Shown here: piece after piece, positions 23,571 through 32,801 of the stretch
How positions within the stretch are numbered: the first letter of the stretch is position 1
Layout of the letters: every line of letters starts with the position of its first letter
Position numbers and translations under genes: made by a program
Notes under the pieces: model-generated
Databases searched by the model: none
Told to the model about the DNA's origin: nothing
The model's input: only the letters and a program-made list of their open reading frames with translations
DNA from: UBA7672 sp041398245
GTDB taxonomy: Bacteria > Pseudomonadota > Alphaproteobacteria > Caulobacterales > Hyphomonadaceae
Direction of reading: 5' to 3'
DNA: 64,000 nt
Assembly (NCBI GenBank): GCA_041398245.1
Contig: JAWKVC010000004.1
Location: forward strand, 124,001 to 188,000

Positions 23571-25619
23571 TCAGACCATCGACAGCCCGGGATCGCCCTC
23601 GATGACCTCGCTGCGCATCTGTGGCCGCTCGCCCGGCGCCCAGCGCGCCACGCGATGGACGACGCGATAGCGCAGCGGTCCGCCATCTTCGGTCTTGGCG
23701 CGCTCGCCGGGTATGGGAATACACACGAACTCGGTTTCCAGCTCGTCCGCCGAAGCGCGCACGGTGGTGTATCCGTACCCGCTCATGTCCACGAAATTGA
23801 GGTGCGGCGCGTTCTCCGGATTGCGCGCAGCCCGCGCCTTCGCCGGATCGTCGGTGTCGCGCAGCGCCAGCGCGGCGCGGACGCCGTGAAGGATGGTCGT
23901 GCTCCATGCGTGCAGCCTGGAGCCATCGGGCCGGTCATGCACGAAGAACGGACGCAACGGGTTGTCTTTCGGGTAGGTCAGCAATTGAACCTCGCCAGAC
24001 CCCTGCTGCGAGATCGAGCCGGTGACGAATTCGACGGCCACGGGTTCGAAAGCCTGCGGCGGCAGCGTCTCGCTCGGATAGCCCGCCCAGAAGGAATGCT
24101 TGTCGCCGGCGACGATCGTGAGGCCGGTGATGCCCTCCTCGCGCAGCATGCCGAAGATCTCGGCGTGCTCGATCACGTAGGAGCGGTTGTAGACGCCATA
24201 CTCCGTGCTTGGCCACGTCGCCTTGAATTCGTCAGGCAGGTTCTGCGGATCGGTGCGCCAGGTCAGCGTGCCGAAGGAATGGCCCCAGATTTTCCACGGC
24301 GCTTTCGCAGCGCGCAGGCGCTCCTTGAACCACTTCATCTGTTCAACGCCGAGATAGGCCTGCGGCGGCTCGTTGCGTTGCGTGTTCGGGAGTTCCTCCG
24401 CGCCGATGCGAATGGTCGCCGGCGCGCCGCCCGGGTATTCGCGCCCCGCCTCGAGAATGTCGTTGGCGAGCTCCGGGAAGGCGCCGAAATCGAGCCCGGG
24501 TATGCCTGCGCCGTCGATCGGGGCCGACTTGAACGAGCGGTTGTCGGTCAGGATCATGTCGATGTTCTTGCCAAACCGGAATGCGCGCTCGATGCGCAGC
24601 GCATTGATCGCGGCGAGATTGTTCGGCTCCTGACCGACGCCGCGCGCGTCGATATCCGACAACGGCTTGTTCTCGACGTGCGGCGCCTCGAACGCATCGC
24701 CCGCGCCCGGCTTCACGACGCGCGCCGGCTGGTACTCGTACCACGCCTGGCTTGCGGCGACCTTCAGCGCCTGCGCGGGACGCGGCGGATCGTTGGCGAT
24801 GACCTGCTGGCTCTGATAGCCGTTCCACGAGAATTCATGATTGTCCCACACGGGCACGAACGGCCAGCGCGCACGCGCATCCTGCAGGTCGGGATCGAGC
24901 AGATAGCCGCGATACAAGGCGCGATAGTCCTCGAGATCGACGGGGAAATGGAAGTTCTTCGCCTTCTCGCCGGTCGGATAGCGCACCGCGCCGGTCAGCC
25001 TGCGGCCGCGATCCAGGCCGTCCGGCATATCCTCGGGATAGCGGACGACTTCGTAGACGAAGTCGCCGAGGTGCAGCACGAAGCTCAACTGTTCGGCGTG
25101 CGGGCGGCGCATGTCCTCGTAGATCATGCGCCGGTAGGCGTTCATCGCGCCATTGGTGACGTCCTGGCAGCTGGCGAAGGCGAACCGCACCGGGCGGTCG
25201 TCGCTGTCCGCGGGCGCGGTCAGTGTGCGGCCGGCGCGGCTCATCTGGCCCGCCTCATCGACAAAGCGATACCAGTACTCGCGCGCCGGGCTCAGGCCCG
25301 CCGCAAGGAAGCGGCATGTCCAGTCGGTCGCCGCGCTCACCTCCACATCGCCGCGCGCGATAATGTCCGCGAAGCCTTCGTCGCTGGCGACCTCGACCAC
25401 AAGCCGGTGCAGACTCACACCCGCATCGGGCGCGCGGCGCGTCCACAGGATCACGCTGTCAGGCCTGGGATCGCCCGACGCCACGCCGTGCGGGTAGAGA
25501 TCGCGCCTTTCCGTGCGATCGCCCATGGGCGTGTGCGCGCAACCCGGACCGAGGGCGAGCGCCGCGCCAAGGGCGGTCGCCTGCGCCAGCAGCGACCTGC
25601 GTGTTGTCTGTCCGCTCAT
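23571..25619 (-). CDS. phoD: PhoD-like alkaline phosphatase/phosphodiesterase, Tat-exported
   Basis: 682 residues from ATG 25619, with GGAG 8 nt upstream (GTG 25628 adds three residues). A twin-arginine signal (TTRRSLLAQATALGAALALGPGC) suggests Tat export, and the GC may allow lipidation. An N-terminal Fn3-like part carries PHGVASGDPRPDSVILWTR, typical of PhoD. The metallophosphoesterase core has FASCQDV, LHLGDFVYE, VWDNHEFSWNGY and TIVAGDKHSFW, supplying the Fe/Ca ligands of the family. It releases phosphate from mono- and diesters outside the cytoplasm. A perfect palindrome lies about 100 nt upstream; no clear pho box was seen. Confidence 0.92.
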   Translation of the reverse strand: MSGQTTRRSLLAQATALGAALALGPGCAHTPMGDRTERRDLYPHGVASGDPRPDSVILWTRRAPDAGVSLHRLVVEVASDEGFADIIARGDVEVSAATDWTCRFLAAGLSPAREYWYRFVDEAGQMSRAGRTLTAPADSDDRPVRFAFASCQDVTNGAMNAYRRMIYEDMRRPHAEQLSFVLHLGDFVYEVVRYPEDMPDGLDRGRRLTGAVRYPTGEKAKNFHFPVDLEDYRALYRGYLLDPDLQDARARWPFVPVWDNHEFSWNGYQSQQVIANDPPRPAQALKVAASQAWYEYQPARVVKPGAGDAFEAPHVENKPLSDIDARGVGQEPNNLAAINALRIERAFRFGKNIDMILTDNRSFKSAPIDGAGIPGLDFGAFPELANDILEAGREYPGGAPATIRIGAEELPNTQRNEPPQAYLGVEQMKWFKERLRAAKAPWKIWGHSFGTLTWRTDPQNLPDEFKATWPSTEYGVYNRSYVIEHAEIFGMLREEGITGLTIVAGDKHSFWAGYPSETLPPQAFEPVAVEFVTGSISQQGSGEVQLLTYPKDNPLRPFFVHDRPDGSRLHAWSTTILHGVRAALALRDTDDPAKARAARNPENAPHLNFVDMSGYGYTTVRASADELETEFVCIPIPGERAKTEDGGPLRYRVVHRVARWAPGERPQMRSEVIEGDPGLSMV

Positions 25620-25720
25620 CGATTTCACTCCGCAAGGAATCCGGCATTTGAGGCGCGCCTCGCGCGTCGGACCCGAAGCAAGTCTGCGGGGTCTCCCGGC
25701 AAGCGGTGCGGATGTTGAAT

Positions 25721-25737
25721 ATATCGATTATCGATAT
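25721..25737. promoter_or_regulatory. Perfect 17-bp palindrome (candidate operator)
   Basis: ATATCGAT (25721-25728), a central T, and ATCGATAT (25730-25737) form a perfect inverted repeat in an otherwise GC-rich 178-nt gap. It lies 102 nt upstream of the phoD start and just beyond the yggS stop. An AT-rich exact palindrome here is unlikely by chance and looks like a dimeric regulator site. The regulator is unknown. Confidence 0.6.
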
Positions 25738-25797
25738 GGCGTAAAGACGGCGCGGACGATCACGCAGGGAAGGCCGGGCGGCCTGCCTGCGGCGACC

Positions 25798-26478
25798 CTA
25801 TCCCCTCGCCCCGAACAGGGCGGAGCCGATGCGCACGCTGGTGGCGCCGAACATGACGGCGATCTCGTAGTCCGCGCTCATGCCCATCGAGAGTTTCGCA
25901 ATCCCGTTGCGCGCCGCGATCTTCGCCAGCAGCGCAAAGTGCGGGCCTGCGGGTTCCTCCGCCGGCGGAATGCACATCAGTCCCTCGATCGCAAACCCAT
26001 AGACATCGCGCGCCTTCGCGATGAACGCATCGGCCTCCGCCGGCGCCACGCCCGCCTTCTGCTCTTCCTCGCCCGTGTTCACCTGTACATAGAGGCGCGG
26101 CGTCCTGCCGAGCTTCGCGCATGCATCGGCCAGCGCGCCCGCCAGCTTCTCGCGGTCCAGCGTCTCGATCACATCGAACAGCGCGACGGCGTCCTTCGCC
26201 TTGTTCGACTGCAGCGGCCCGATCAGGCGCAGCTCAAGATCGGGATGCGCCGCCCGCCGGTGCGCCCAGCGCGCCTCGGCTTCCTGCACGCGGTTCTCGC
26301 CATAGATGCGCTGGCCCGCCGCCAGAATCGCATCGACGCGCTCATCCGGCTGCACCTTGGAGACGGCGACAAGCTCCACCGACGCCGGATCGCGCCCCGC
26401 GCTCTTGGCGGCGGCGGCAATGCGGGCAAGAACATCGCCACGCGCCTGCGCAATCTCGTTCAGAACCGTCTCGTCCAT
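25798..26478 (-). CDS. yggS: YggS/PROSC-family PLP homeostasis protein
   Basis: 226 residues of the fold-type III PLP-binding barrel. PLP lysine K41 lies in VELVAVSKVQPDE, and GENRVQEAEARW, LIGPLQSNK, VNTGEEEQKAGV and LSMGMSADYEIAV with GSALFG (phosphate cup) follow the family in order. It buffers pyridoxal phosphate in the cytoplasm. Divergent from the ThiE-like gene, with start codons that overlap in CATG (26476-26479). Confidence 0.95.
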   Translation of the reverse strand: MDETVLNEIAQARGDVLARIAAAAKSAGRDPASVELVAVSKVQPDERVDAILAAGQRIYGENRVQEAEARWAHRRAAHPDLELRLIGPLQSNKAKDAVALFDVIETLDREKLAGALADACAKLGRTPRLYVQVNTGEEEQKAGVAPAEADAFIAKARDVYGFAIEGLMCIPPAEEPAGPHFALLAKIAARNGIAKLSMGMSADYEIAVMFGATSVRIGSALFGARG

Positions 26479-27124
26479 GCCTCTGTCTCATGTGAAACCG
26501 GGCCAACCGCAAGCCGCGATCCGCCGCAAGCTTCTCGCCGCCGCGCGCCTTGCAAAACCGGCGCAGACGAAGACGGGCCGCACCCTGCCCCGCGCGTTCT
26601 TCGTCACCGATCCGGTGCGCACGCCCGAGCTTCTCGCCATCGCCGCGCGCCTGCCGCGCGGCTTCGGCGTCATCTGGCGGCATTTCGGCGCCGCCGACCG
26701 GCTGGCGACAGGGCGCAAGCTCGCCAACATCTGCCGCCGCCGTGGTCTCGTCCTGCTTGTGTCGGCTGATCCTTCGCTGGCCGCGCGCATCGGCGCCGAT
26801 GGCGTTCACTGGCCCGAAGCGCGTCTGTCCGGCGTGCGTCCGCGCCGCGCGCAGTGGATCGAGACCGCCGCGGCGCATGCGCCGCGCGCCATCGCCCGCG
26901 CCGCGCGTCTTGGCGCCGACGCCGTTCTTGTCTCGCCGGTCTTTCCAAGCCGCAGCCCGAGCGCGGTCAGGCCGCTGGGCGCCCTGCGCTTCCGCCAGCT
27001 GGCGCGCGCCGCCTGCCTGCCCGTCTACGCGCTGGGCGGGATCAGCGCCGCCAACGCGGCGCGCGCAATGGCGCACGCAGCCGGATGGGCCGCGATCGAT
27101 GGCGTTATCGAGGGATGGGGCTGA
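26477..27124 (+). CDS. ThiE/TenI-like thiamine-phosphate synthase family protein
   Basis: 215 residues from ATG 26477; a GTG at 26492 is possible. After a basic N-terminus comes the TIM barrel with RAFFVTDPVRTP, GFGVIWRHF, LVLLVSADPSLAARIGADGVHWPE, GADAVLVSPVFPSRSP and VYALGGISAANAARAM. ThiE joins the thiazole and pyrimidine halves of thiamine; TenI-like relatives act as aminotransfer or aromatase accessory enzymes. The usual ThiE phosphate- and pyrimidine-binding residues are only partly recognisable, so ThiE or TenI remains open. It ends immediately before the convergent ntrZ-like stop. Confidence 0.8.
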   Translation: MPLSHVKPGQPQAAIRRKLLAAARLAKPAQTKTGRTLPRAFFVTDPVRTPELLAIAARLPRGFGVIWRHFGAADRLATGRKLANICRRRGLVLLVSADPSLAARIGADGVHWPEARLSGVRPRRAQWIETAAAHAPRAIARAARLGADAVLVSPVFPSRSPSAVRPLGALRFRQLARAACLPVYALGGISAANAARAMAHAAGWAAIDGVIEGWG

Positions 27125-27586
27125 CTAGAACGAGAACGCCGACTCGATGCGCACGGAGGCTTCGGTGCCTTCGCGGCCGATCGTGGCGGGGTTCGACAGC
27201 GACTCGGCGAGCGAGTCGCCCTTCACGGTCACGCCGCCGCCGAGGCGGAAGCGCGGGGTCACCTGATAGCTGACGCCGGCCGTGACTTCCTCGCGGGCGA
27301 AGATCTCATTCTGCGAGCGGCTGGTCAGGTCGAGGGTGACGTCCCAGTTGCTGGCTGGTTTCCAGCTCAGCGCCAGCTTGTCCTTCTGGATCGGACCGAC
27401 CGGCAGCAGCGTGCGCTCGGATTCGTCCTTGGACAGGCCAAGCCCGAAGGTAAAGCCGGACTTTTCAGCGTCCTTGGAATCGGTGGCCAGAGGTTGCACG
27501 GGGGCGTTCGGCGTTTTGCCCTGGGCAAAAGCCGGAAGCGCCACCAGGCTGGCGGCGAGACAGAAAATGGATGCGGAGATTCGCAT
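27125..27586 (-). CDS. NtrZ-family-like periplasmic protein
   Basis: 153 residues with a clear signal peptide (MRISASIFCLAASLVALPAFAQG). The mature part ends in FGLGLSKDESERTLLPVGPIQKDKLALSWKPASNWDVTLDL and TAGVSYQVTPRFRLGGGVTVKG, which recalls the NtrZ periplasmic regulator known from Caulobacter, where it restrains the NtrY kinase. It may equally be a small beta-barrel-like envelope protein. The name is a tentative family call from recollection. Confidence 0.5.
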   Translation of the reverse strand: MRISASIFCLAASLVALPAFAQGKTPNAPVQPLATDSKDAEKSGFTFGLGLSKDESERTLLPVGPIQKDKLALSWKPASNWDVTLDLTSRSQNEIFAREEVTAGVSYQVTPRFRLGGGVTVKGDSLAESLSNPATIGREGTEASVRIESAFSF

Positions 27587-27686
27587 GTCCTGCCCTCTTT
27601 CCGCAGATAATACGCGCGTCTTGTTTCACAAAAGTTAACAGGAATTAATTGCCTGCCCCAAGCAGCGATTTCCCGGGGCAGTGTCA

Positions 27687-28907
27687 CTAATTCCGCACAC
27701 TCAGCTCGACCAAAAGCCCGTCATTACGGGCTTTTCTGTGGCTCAGGCCGGGCCCTGCCGCGACAGGCAAATCCGCCTCCGAAACGGCCCACCCCACCCC
27801 CAGATTAACGTTTTCGTTAACGTCCCAGCCGATTCCGGCCAGCCAGGACATCCCTTCCGTCAGGGAAAGGTCGTCGCCGGACCATCCGGCCTCAATTCCG
27901 ATTCGCCAGTCGCCCTCCTGATGGACGAGACCGGCCTCCCACGCCTCGTAATCGCCCGGCCCGGCCGTCCAGGCATTGTTGCTGCCCAGCCAGCGCACGC
28001 CGGCGGTCCACGGCCCCTGCTCCAGCTCCAGCCCCGCGCCCCAGGCTTCATAGGTTCCGAACGCCGCCACGCCCGCGCCCGACTCCGCCGTCGAATAGGT
28101 GACCGCCGCCCGCACCCTCAGATCCTGCTCGGCGAACTGCCGCGCGAAGGAGAGCGCGCCTTCCCACACATTCTCCAGCTCCGCCCCGATGCGGCCTGGA
28201 CCGTCAGCATCCGGATCGAAATCGGCCGTCCGCAGATTGGCGTCCGGCGTCCACGATGCGCCCAGCCGCAGGCCCAGCCAGCGCGGGCTCATAAAGCTCA
28301 GCTTCGCCGAAGCGCCGGTGACGTCATTCCTCGCCCGGGTCATCGAAAGCCCCGTTGGATCAAGGCCCGTCGACAACACCGATGCGCGCCGCAGCACGTT
28401 GGGCGGGCGGGCGTCGAGCCGCGTTGCAACGCCTGCATCGGCGCCCACCACCGCCTCGCCCCACGGCGTCAGCACCGACACCGACGCCGTTTCCAGCGCC
28501 ACAAAGCCTTCCTCGTCGACGCCGGGTCCGCCAGCCGCCAACCCCGTCGCGGGCGAGACCGGCAGCAGCCCGCCAACCGCCGGACAGGCCGGATTGCCGG
28601 CGACGCAGCCGCCCAGAACCCCCGCAAAGGCCGGCCGCGACGGTGCATCGCGCTCATACCGGCCGGCCAGCCGCCAGCCGATCGTGAACCCGTTGTCGAG
28701 CGTGTCCTCCCGTTCGATCGACACCAGCGCCGAGGCCATCAGGGAATCCGCCGCCGGAGCCAGCGGATCGCCGTCCTCCACGCCCGAGCCGACGAACACC
28801 ACCTCGACGCCCGTTTCCCACTCCCCGTCCTGCGCCAGGGCCGGCGCGGCCGCCGCTCCCGTGACCGCAAGACCCGCCGAAAAGATCGTCGTCAGGGACC
28901 GGGCCAT
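27687..28907 (-). CDS. Outer-membrane porin, alphaproteobacterial type
   Basis: 406 residues from ATG 28907, with GGAGG 9 nt upstream. A signal peptide (MARSLTTIFSAGLAVTGAAAAPALAQD) precedes a protein of alternating beta-strand pattern with many Gly/Trp/Ala turns, for example LETASVSVLTPWGEAVVGADAG, WTAGVRWLGSNNAW and EAGLVHQEGDWRIGIEAGW. The pattern is that of general Gram-negative porins (Porin_4-like). An N-terminal strand and a final strand with an aromatic-poor C-terminus (LLVELSVRN) are seen. A perfect terminator-like hairpin lies within its last 17 codons. Confidence 0.82.
   Translation of the reverse strand: MARSLTTIFSAGLAVTGAAAAPALAQDGEWETGVEVVFVGSGVEDGDPLAPAADSLMASALVSIEREDTLDNGFTIGWRLAGRYERDAPSRPAFAGVLGGCVAGNPACPAVGGLLPVSPATGLAAGGPGVDEEGFVALETASVSVLTPWGEAVVGADAGVATRLDARPPNVLRRASVLSTGLDPTGLSMTRARNDVTGASAKLSFMSPRWLGLRLGASWTPDANLRTADFDPDADGPGRIGAELENVWEGALSFARQFAEQDLRVRAAVTYSTAESGAGVAAFGTYEAWGAGLELEQGPWTAGVRWLGSNNAWTAGPGDYEAWEAGLVHQEGDWRIGIEAGWSGDDLSLTEGMSWLAGIGWDVNENVNLGVGWAVSEADLPVAAGPGLSHRKARNDGLLVELSVRN
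27712..27735. terminator. Terminator-like hairpin inside the porin 3' coding end
   Basis: AAAAGCCCG (27712-27720) pairs perfectly with CGGGCTTTT (27727-27735) around a 6-nt loop. On both strands it has the T-rich arm of an intrinsic terminator. It encodes the porin residues KARNDGLL, so on the minus strand it could act before the stop codon; on the plus strand nothing known ends here. Confidence 0.45.
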
Positions 28908-29084
28908 GCCAGAATTCCTCCGCAATCGTCGTCCAGAGGACGATCTAGCATGGGGATACCCTATGGGGAGGCTAACGGCGCGCGCCACTTGCGCCCCGTA
29001 TCGCCTCGAAGCTAAGGAAGCGGCTCCCCGGGGCCGAGCGGCCTGGGGCCAGGCGCCAGCGCCGCGTAACGGAGTGCCAAGTCT

Positions 29085-29555
29085 ATGTTTTTCCGCGCCA
29101 TGGTTTCCCGCGCCGCCGTCGCCGCCCTGTTCGGGGCCGCCGCCCTGAGCACAGGGGGCTGCATGATCTTCGGGTCGGACACGGCCAACACGTCCTCGGC
29201 CTCCAGCGCCGACATGGGCCCGCGCGAAACCGGCGGCATCGGCGTCAACGCCTATCTCTGGCGCGCCACGCTCGACACGCTCTCCTTCCTGCCGCTGGCC
29301 TCGGCCGATCCCTATGGCGGCGTCATCATCACCGACTGGTACGCCAACCCGGCCAAGCCGGACGAGCGCCTGAAGGCGACCGTCTACATCCTCGACACGC
29401 GCCTGCGCGCCGATGGCGTCTCGGCCGCCGTGTTCCGCGAAACGCTGGTCAACGGCGTGTGGACGCCGGCCTCGGTCAGCGGCGAAACCAACATTGCGCT
29501 TGAGGACGCCATCCTCGCCAAGGCGCGCGAGCTACGACTCGGCGCGGTCGAATAA
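29085..29555 (+). CDS. DUF3576-family lipoprotein
   Basis: 156 residues. Signal with lipobox (AALSTGGC at about residue 26) and mature domain GIGVNAYLWRATLDTLSFLPLASADPYGGVIITDWY, the hallmark of DUF3576, then ATVYILDTRLRADGVSAAVF. It is found immediately upstream of leuS in many Alphaproteobacteria, as here (67 nt gap). The function is unknown; placement beside lptE suggests an outer-membrane-related role, but this is inference. Confidence 0.9.
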   Translation: MFFRAMVSRAAVAALFGAAALSTGGCMIFGSDTANTSSASSADMGPRETGGIGVNAYLWRATLDTLSFLPLASADPYGGVIITDWYANPAKPDERLKATVYILDTRLRADGVSAAVFRETLVNGVWTPASVSGETNIALEDAILAKARELRLGAVE

Positions 29556-29622
29556 GCCCCGTCGCCTTCCGTTTGGCGGCGGGATATGCGAACCCCGCTA
29601 GCTACCGGATAAGAGCGACGAC

Positions 29623-32214
29623 ATGGCCACCCGCTACAACCCCAAGGAAACCGAGCCGAAATGGCGCGCTGAATGGCAGCGCGCCCAGGTCTTCCGCGCG
29701 AAGTCCGCGAAGGAAGCCGCGGGCATGCCGAAAGCCTACGTGCTCGAGATGTTTCCCTACCCGTCCGGCCGCCTGCACATGGGCCATGTGCGCAACTATG
29801 CGATGGGCGATGTCGTTGCGCGCTATCGCATCGCCAACGGCTACAACGTGCTGCACCCGATGGGCTGGGACGCTTTCGGCCTGCCCGCCGAGAACGCCGC
29901 CATCGAAAAGAAGGCGCAGCCCCGCACATGGACGCTCCAGAACATCCAGGCGATGAAGGACCAGTTCGAGCCGCTGGGCCTCTCCTTCGACTGGTCGAAG
30001 GAAGTCACCACCTGCGAGCCTGACTATTACGAACAGCAGCAGCGCATCTTCCTGAAGATGCTGGCCAACGATCTCGTCTATCGCCGCTCCGCCAAGGTGA
30101 ACTGGGATCCGGTCGAGAACACGGTTCTGGCCAACGAACAGGTCGTCGATGGCCGCGGCTGGCGCTCGGGCGCCGTCGTGGAACAGCGCGAGCTGGAACA
30201 ATGGTTCTTCCGCATCACGAAGTACGGCGATGACCTGCTGGCCGCGCTCGACGGGCTGGATCGCTGGCCCGAGAAGGTCCGCATCATGCAGGCCAACTGG
30301 ATCGGCAAGAGCCAGGGCGCCCGCTTCCGCTGGCAGCTGACAAAGCCTGTCGCCGGCGTTGCCGACATCGAGGTGTTCTCGACGCGGCCCGACACGCTGT
30401 TCGGCGCCTCCTTCGTTGCGCTGGCGCCGGATCACGCGCTGACGAAGGAGATCGCCAAGACCAATCCCGCCGTCGCCGACTTCATCGCGCGCGCTGCCCA
30501 GATGGGCACCAGCGAAGCCGACATCGAGAAAGCCGAGAAGGTCGGCGTCGATCTCGGCCTCAAGGTGAAACACCCGTTCGATCCGTCATGGGAGCTGCCC
30601 GTGTGGGCGGCGAACTTCGTGCTGTCGACCTACGGCACCGGCGCGATCTTCGGCTCGCCCGCCGGCGACCAGCGCGACATCGAATTCGCCGAGAAGTACG
30701 GCCTGCCCTTCAAGCCTGTCGTGCTGCCGCCCGGCGCCGATGCTGACACCTACACAGTCTCGGGCGAGGCCTACACAGGCGAAGGCACGATCTACAATTC
30801 GGACTTCCTCAACGGCCTCTCGACGAAGGACGCGATCACGGCCGCCATCAACGAATTGGTCAAACGCGGCGCGGGCGAAGCCACCACGCAATACCGCCTG
30901 CGCGACTGGGGCGTCTCGCGCCAGCGCTATTGGGGCTGCCCGATCCCGGTGATCCGCTGCGACAAGTGCGGCGTCGTTCCCGTGCCGGACAAGGACCTGC
31001 CCGTCCTGCTGCCCGACAACGCCGACTTCTCCGAGCCCGGCAATCCACTCGCGCGCCACCCGACATGGAAACATGTCGATTGCCCCGCCTGCGGCGGCAA
31101 GGCCCAGCGCGAGACGGACACGATGGATACGTTCGTCGACTCGTCCTGGTACTTCGCGCGCTTCTGCGATCCGAAATCGAAAGAGCCGATCAACAGGGAA
31201 GAAGCCAGCTACTGGCTGCCCGTCGACCAGTATATCGGCGGCGTCGAGCACGCCGTGCTCCACCTGCTCTATTCGCGCTTCTTCTCCCGCGCGCTGCGCG
31301 ACTGCGGCCTGCTCGACCTGCCGAGCGGCGAACCCTTCGCCGGTCTTTTCACGCAGGGCATGGTCACGCACGAGACGTACAAGTCAGCGTCCGGTTCGTG
31401 GCTGCTTCCGGAAGAGGTCGATCGCCGCGACGGACAGCTGATCGAGATCGCGACCATGAAGCCGGTCACGTCCGGCGGCGTCGAGAAGATGTCGAAGTCG
31501 AAGAAGAACGTCGTCGATCCGATCCAGATCATCAACGACTTCGGCGCCGACGTTGCGCGCTGGTTCGTGCTGTCGGATTCGCCGCCCGAGCGCGACTTCG
31601 AATGGTCCGACGCCGGCGTGCGCGGCGCGTGGGGCTCGATCCAGAAACTCTGGGCGCTGGCCGAAGCGACGCCCGAAGCCGACGACGGCCCCGCCGATGC
31701 GGGCGAGCCGCTGGACCTGCGCCGTCTCGCCCACCGCACGGTGCGCGACGTGACTCAGGGAATTGAAAAATTCCACTTCAATGTCGGCATCGCCCGCATG
31801 AACGAGCTGGCCAACGCCCTGCGCAAGGCCGAGACCTCGACCGCGCCCGGCATGGCCACCGCCCGCCGCGAAGCCATGAAGCTGTTCGCCCAGATCGCCG
31901 CGCCCTTCGCCCCGCACATCGCGGAGGAGGCCTGGTCGCGCATCGGCGGCTCCAATGGAAAAGAAGGGGACCTCGTCGCGACCGCGAAATGGCCGACGCC
32001 CGACCCCGCCCTGCTGGTGTCGGACACCGTCACCCTGCCGGTCCAGATCAACGGCAAGCGCCGCGCCGAAATCGTTGTCCCCGCCGGCGCCGACCCGGCC
32101 GCCGTCGAGGCGGCTGCCAGGGAAGATGAGGCGGTGAAGCCCCATCTGGCCGGCCTCACCGTGCGAAAGGTGATTGTGGTCCCCGGCCGTATCGTGAATA
32201 TCGTCGCTTCATGA
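29623..32214 (+). CDS. leuS: Leucyl-tRNA synthetase
   Basis: A class I aminoacyl-tRNA synthetase charging tRNA-Leu, 863 residues, full length. HIGH motif as HMGH (52-55, in PSGRLHMGHVRNY), editing CP1 domain (about 225-420), the leucine-specific and zinc-like segment around CDKCGVVPVPDK with CPACGGKAQRETDTMDTFVDSSWY, and KMSKS at about 622-626 (VEKMSKSKKNVVDP). The C-terminal domain ends VRKVIVVPGRIVNIVA. Overlaps lptE by ATGA. Confidence 0.98.
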   Translation: MATRYNPKETEPKWRAEWQRAQVFRAKSAKEAAGMPKAYVLEMFPYPSGRLHMGHVRNYAMGDVVARYRIANGYNVLHPMGWDAFGLPAENAAIEKKAQPRTWTLQNIQAMKDQFEPLGLSFDWSKEVTTCEPDYYEQQQRIFLKMLANDLVYRRSAKVNWDPVENTVLANEQVVDGRGWRSGAVVEQRELEQWFFRITKYGDDLLAALDGLDRWPEKVRIMQANWIGKSQGARFRWQLTKPVAGVADIEVFSTRPDTLFGASFVALAPDHALTKEIAKTNPAVADFIARAAQMGTSEADIEKAEKVGVDLGLKVKHPFDPSWELPVWAANFVLSTYGTGAIFGSPAGDQRDIEFAEKYGLPFKPVVLPPGADADTYTVSGEAYTGEGTIYNSDFLNGLSTKDAITAAINELVKRGAGEATTQYRLRDWGVSRQRYWGCPIPVIRCDKCGVVPVPDKDLPVLLPDNADFSEPGNPLARHPTWKHVDCPACGGKAQRETDTMDTFVDSSWYFARFCDPKSKEPINREEASYWLPVDQYIGGVEHAVLHLLYSRFFSRALRDCGLLDLPSGEPFAGLFTQGMVTHETYKSASGSWLLPEEVDRRDGQLIEIATMKPVTSGGVEKMSKSKKNVVDPIQIINDFGADVARWFVLSDSPPERDFEWSDAGVRGAWGSIQKLWALAEATPEADDGPADAGEPLDLRRLAHRTVRDVTQGIEKFHFNVGIARMNELANALRKAETSTAPGMATARREAMKLFAQIAAPFAPHIAEEAWSRIGGSNGKEGDLVATAKWPTPDPALLVSDTVTLPVQINGKRRAEIVVPAGADPAAVEAAAREDEAVKPHLAGLTVRKVIVVPGRIVNIVAS

Positions 32215-32774
32215 TCAGAGCCGCCCTCCTTGGTCTTGCCCTCCTTCCGCTGACGGCGTGCAACTTCACGCCGGTCTATGGCGGCGGACAGGGCGCCAGT
32301 TTCGCGAACTCCGGTCCCATCCAGGTCAACGAGATCGTCGCCACCGCCACGTCGCGCTCGGCGCCGGGCCGCACCGGCCACTTCCTGCGTCAGGAACTGG
32401 TGCGCACCGTCGGCCAGGGCGTGCCGGGCTATGCCGCCGGCGTGCTCGACGTCTCGCTCACCCAGTCGATCAACCGCCTCGCCTTCGCGCCCGATCAGGC
32501 CGCCTCGCGCTCGGACTATGTCGGCCGCGCGACATGGACGCTGCGCAACGCCGGCGGCGACATCATCGGCACGGGCTCCGTCGAGGATCGCGCCAGCTTC
32601 AACTTCGGCGACGCCGCCTTCGCCGACCTTGCCGCGCAGACAGCCGCGCAGGAACGCCTCGCCAACCTGCTCGCGCGGTCGATCCGCACGCAGATGATCA
32701 TGTCCGCCGGCAAGGCGGTCGATCCCAAGACCGGCAAGCTGATTACGCCGCCCGAGGACAAGCCCGCGCAATGA
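32211..32774 (+). CDS. lptE: LPS-assembly lipoprotein LptE
   Basis: 187 residues with a signal and lipobox (LALLPLTAC at about residue 16), then NFTPVYGGG, the standard start of alphaproteobacterial LptE. The body has the alpha-beta Sec-like pattern (IQVNEIVATATSRSAPGRTGHFLRQELVRTVGQG and ATWTLRN). It plugs the LptD barrel in the outer membrane for LPS insertion. Between leuS and holA, as in Caulobacter; co-transcribed with leuS by a 4-nt overlap. Confidence 0.93.
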   Translation: MIRAALLGLALLPLTACNFTPVYGGGQGASFANSGPIQVNEIVATATSRSAPGRTGHFLRQELVRTVGQGVPGYAAGVLDVSLTQSINRLAFAPDQAASRSDYVGRATWTLRNAGGDIIGTGSVEDRASFNFGDAAFADLAAQTAAQERLANLLARSIRTQMIMSAGKAVDPKTGKLITPPEDKPAQ

Positions 32775-32801
32775 GGCGGGCTTCGCAATGAAGCAGCCGA
32801 C

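Noticed and set aside
26484..26499. parS-like sequence at the thiE-yggS start region
   Set aside because: TGTCTCATGTGAAACC has three mismatches to the parS consensus and is 11 kb from the cluster; likely chance.
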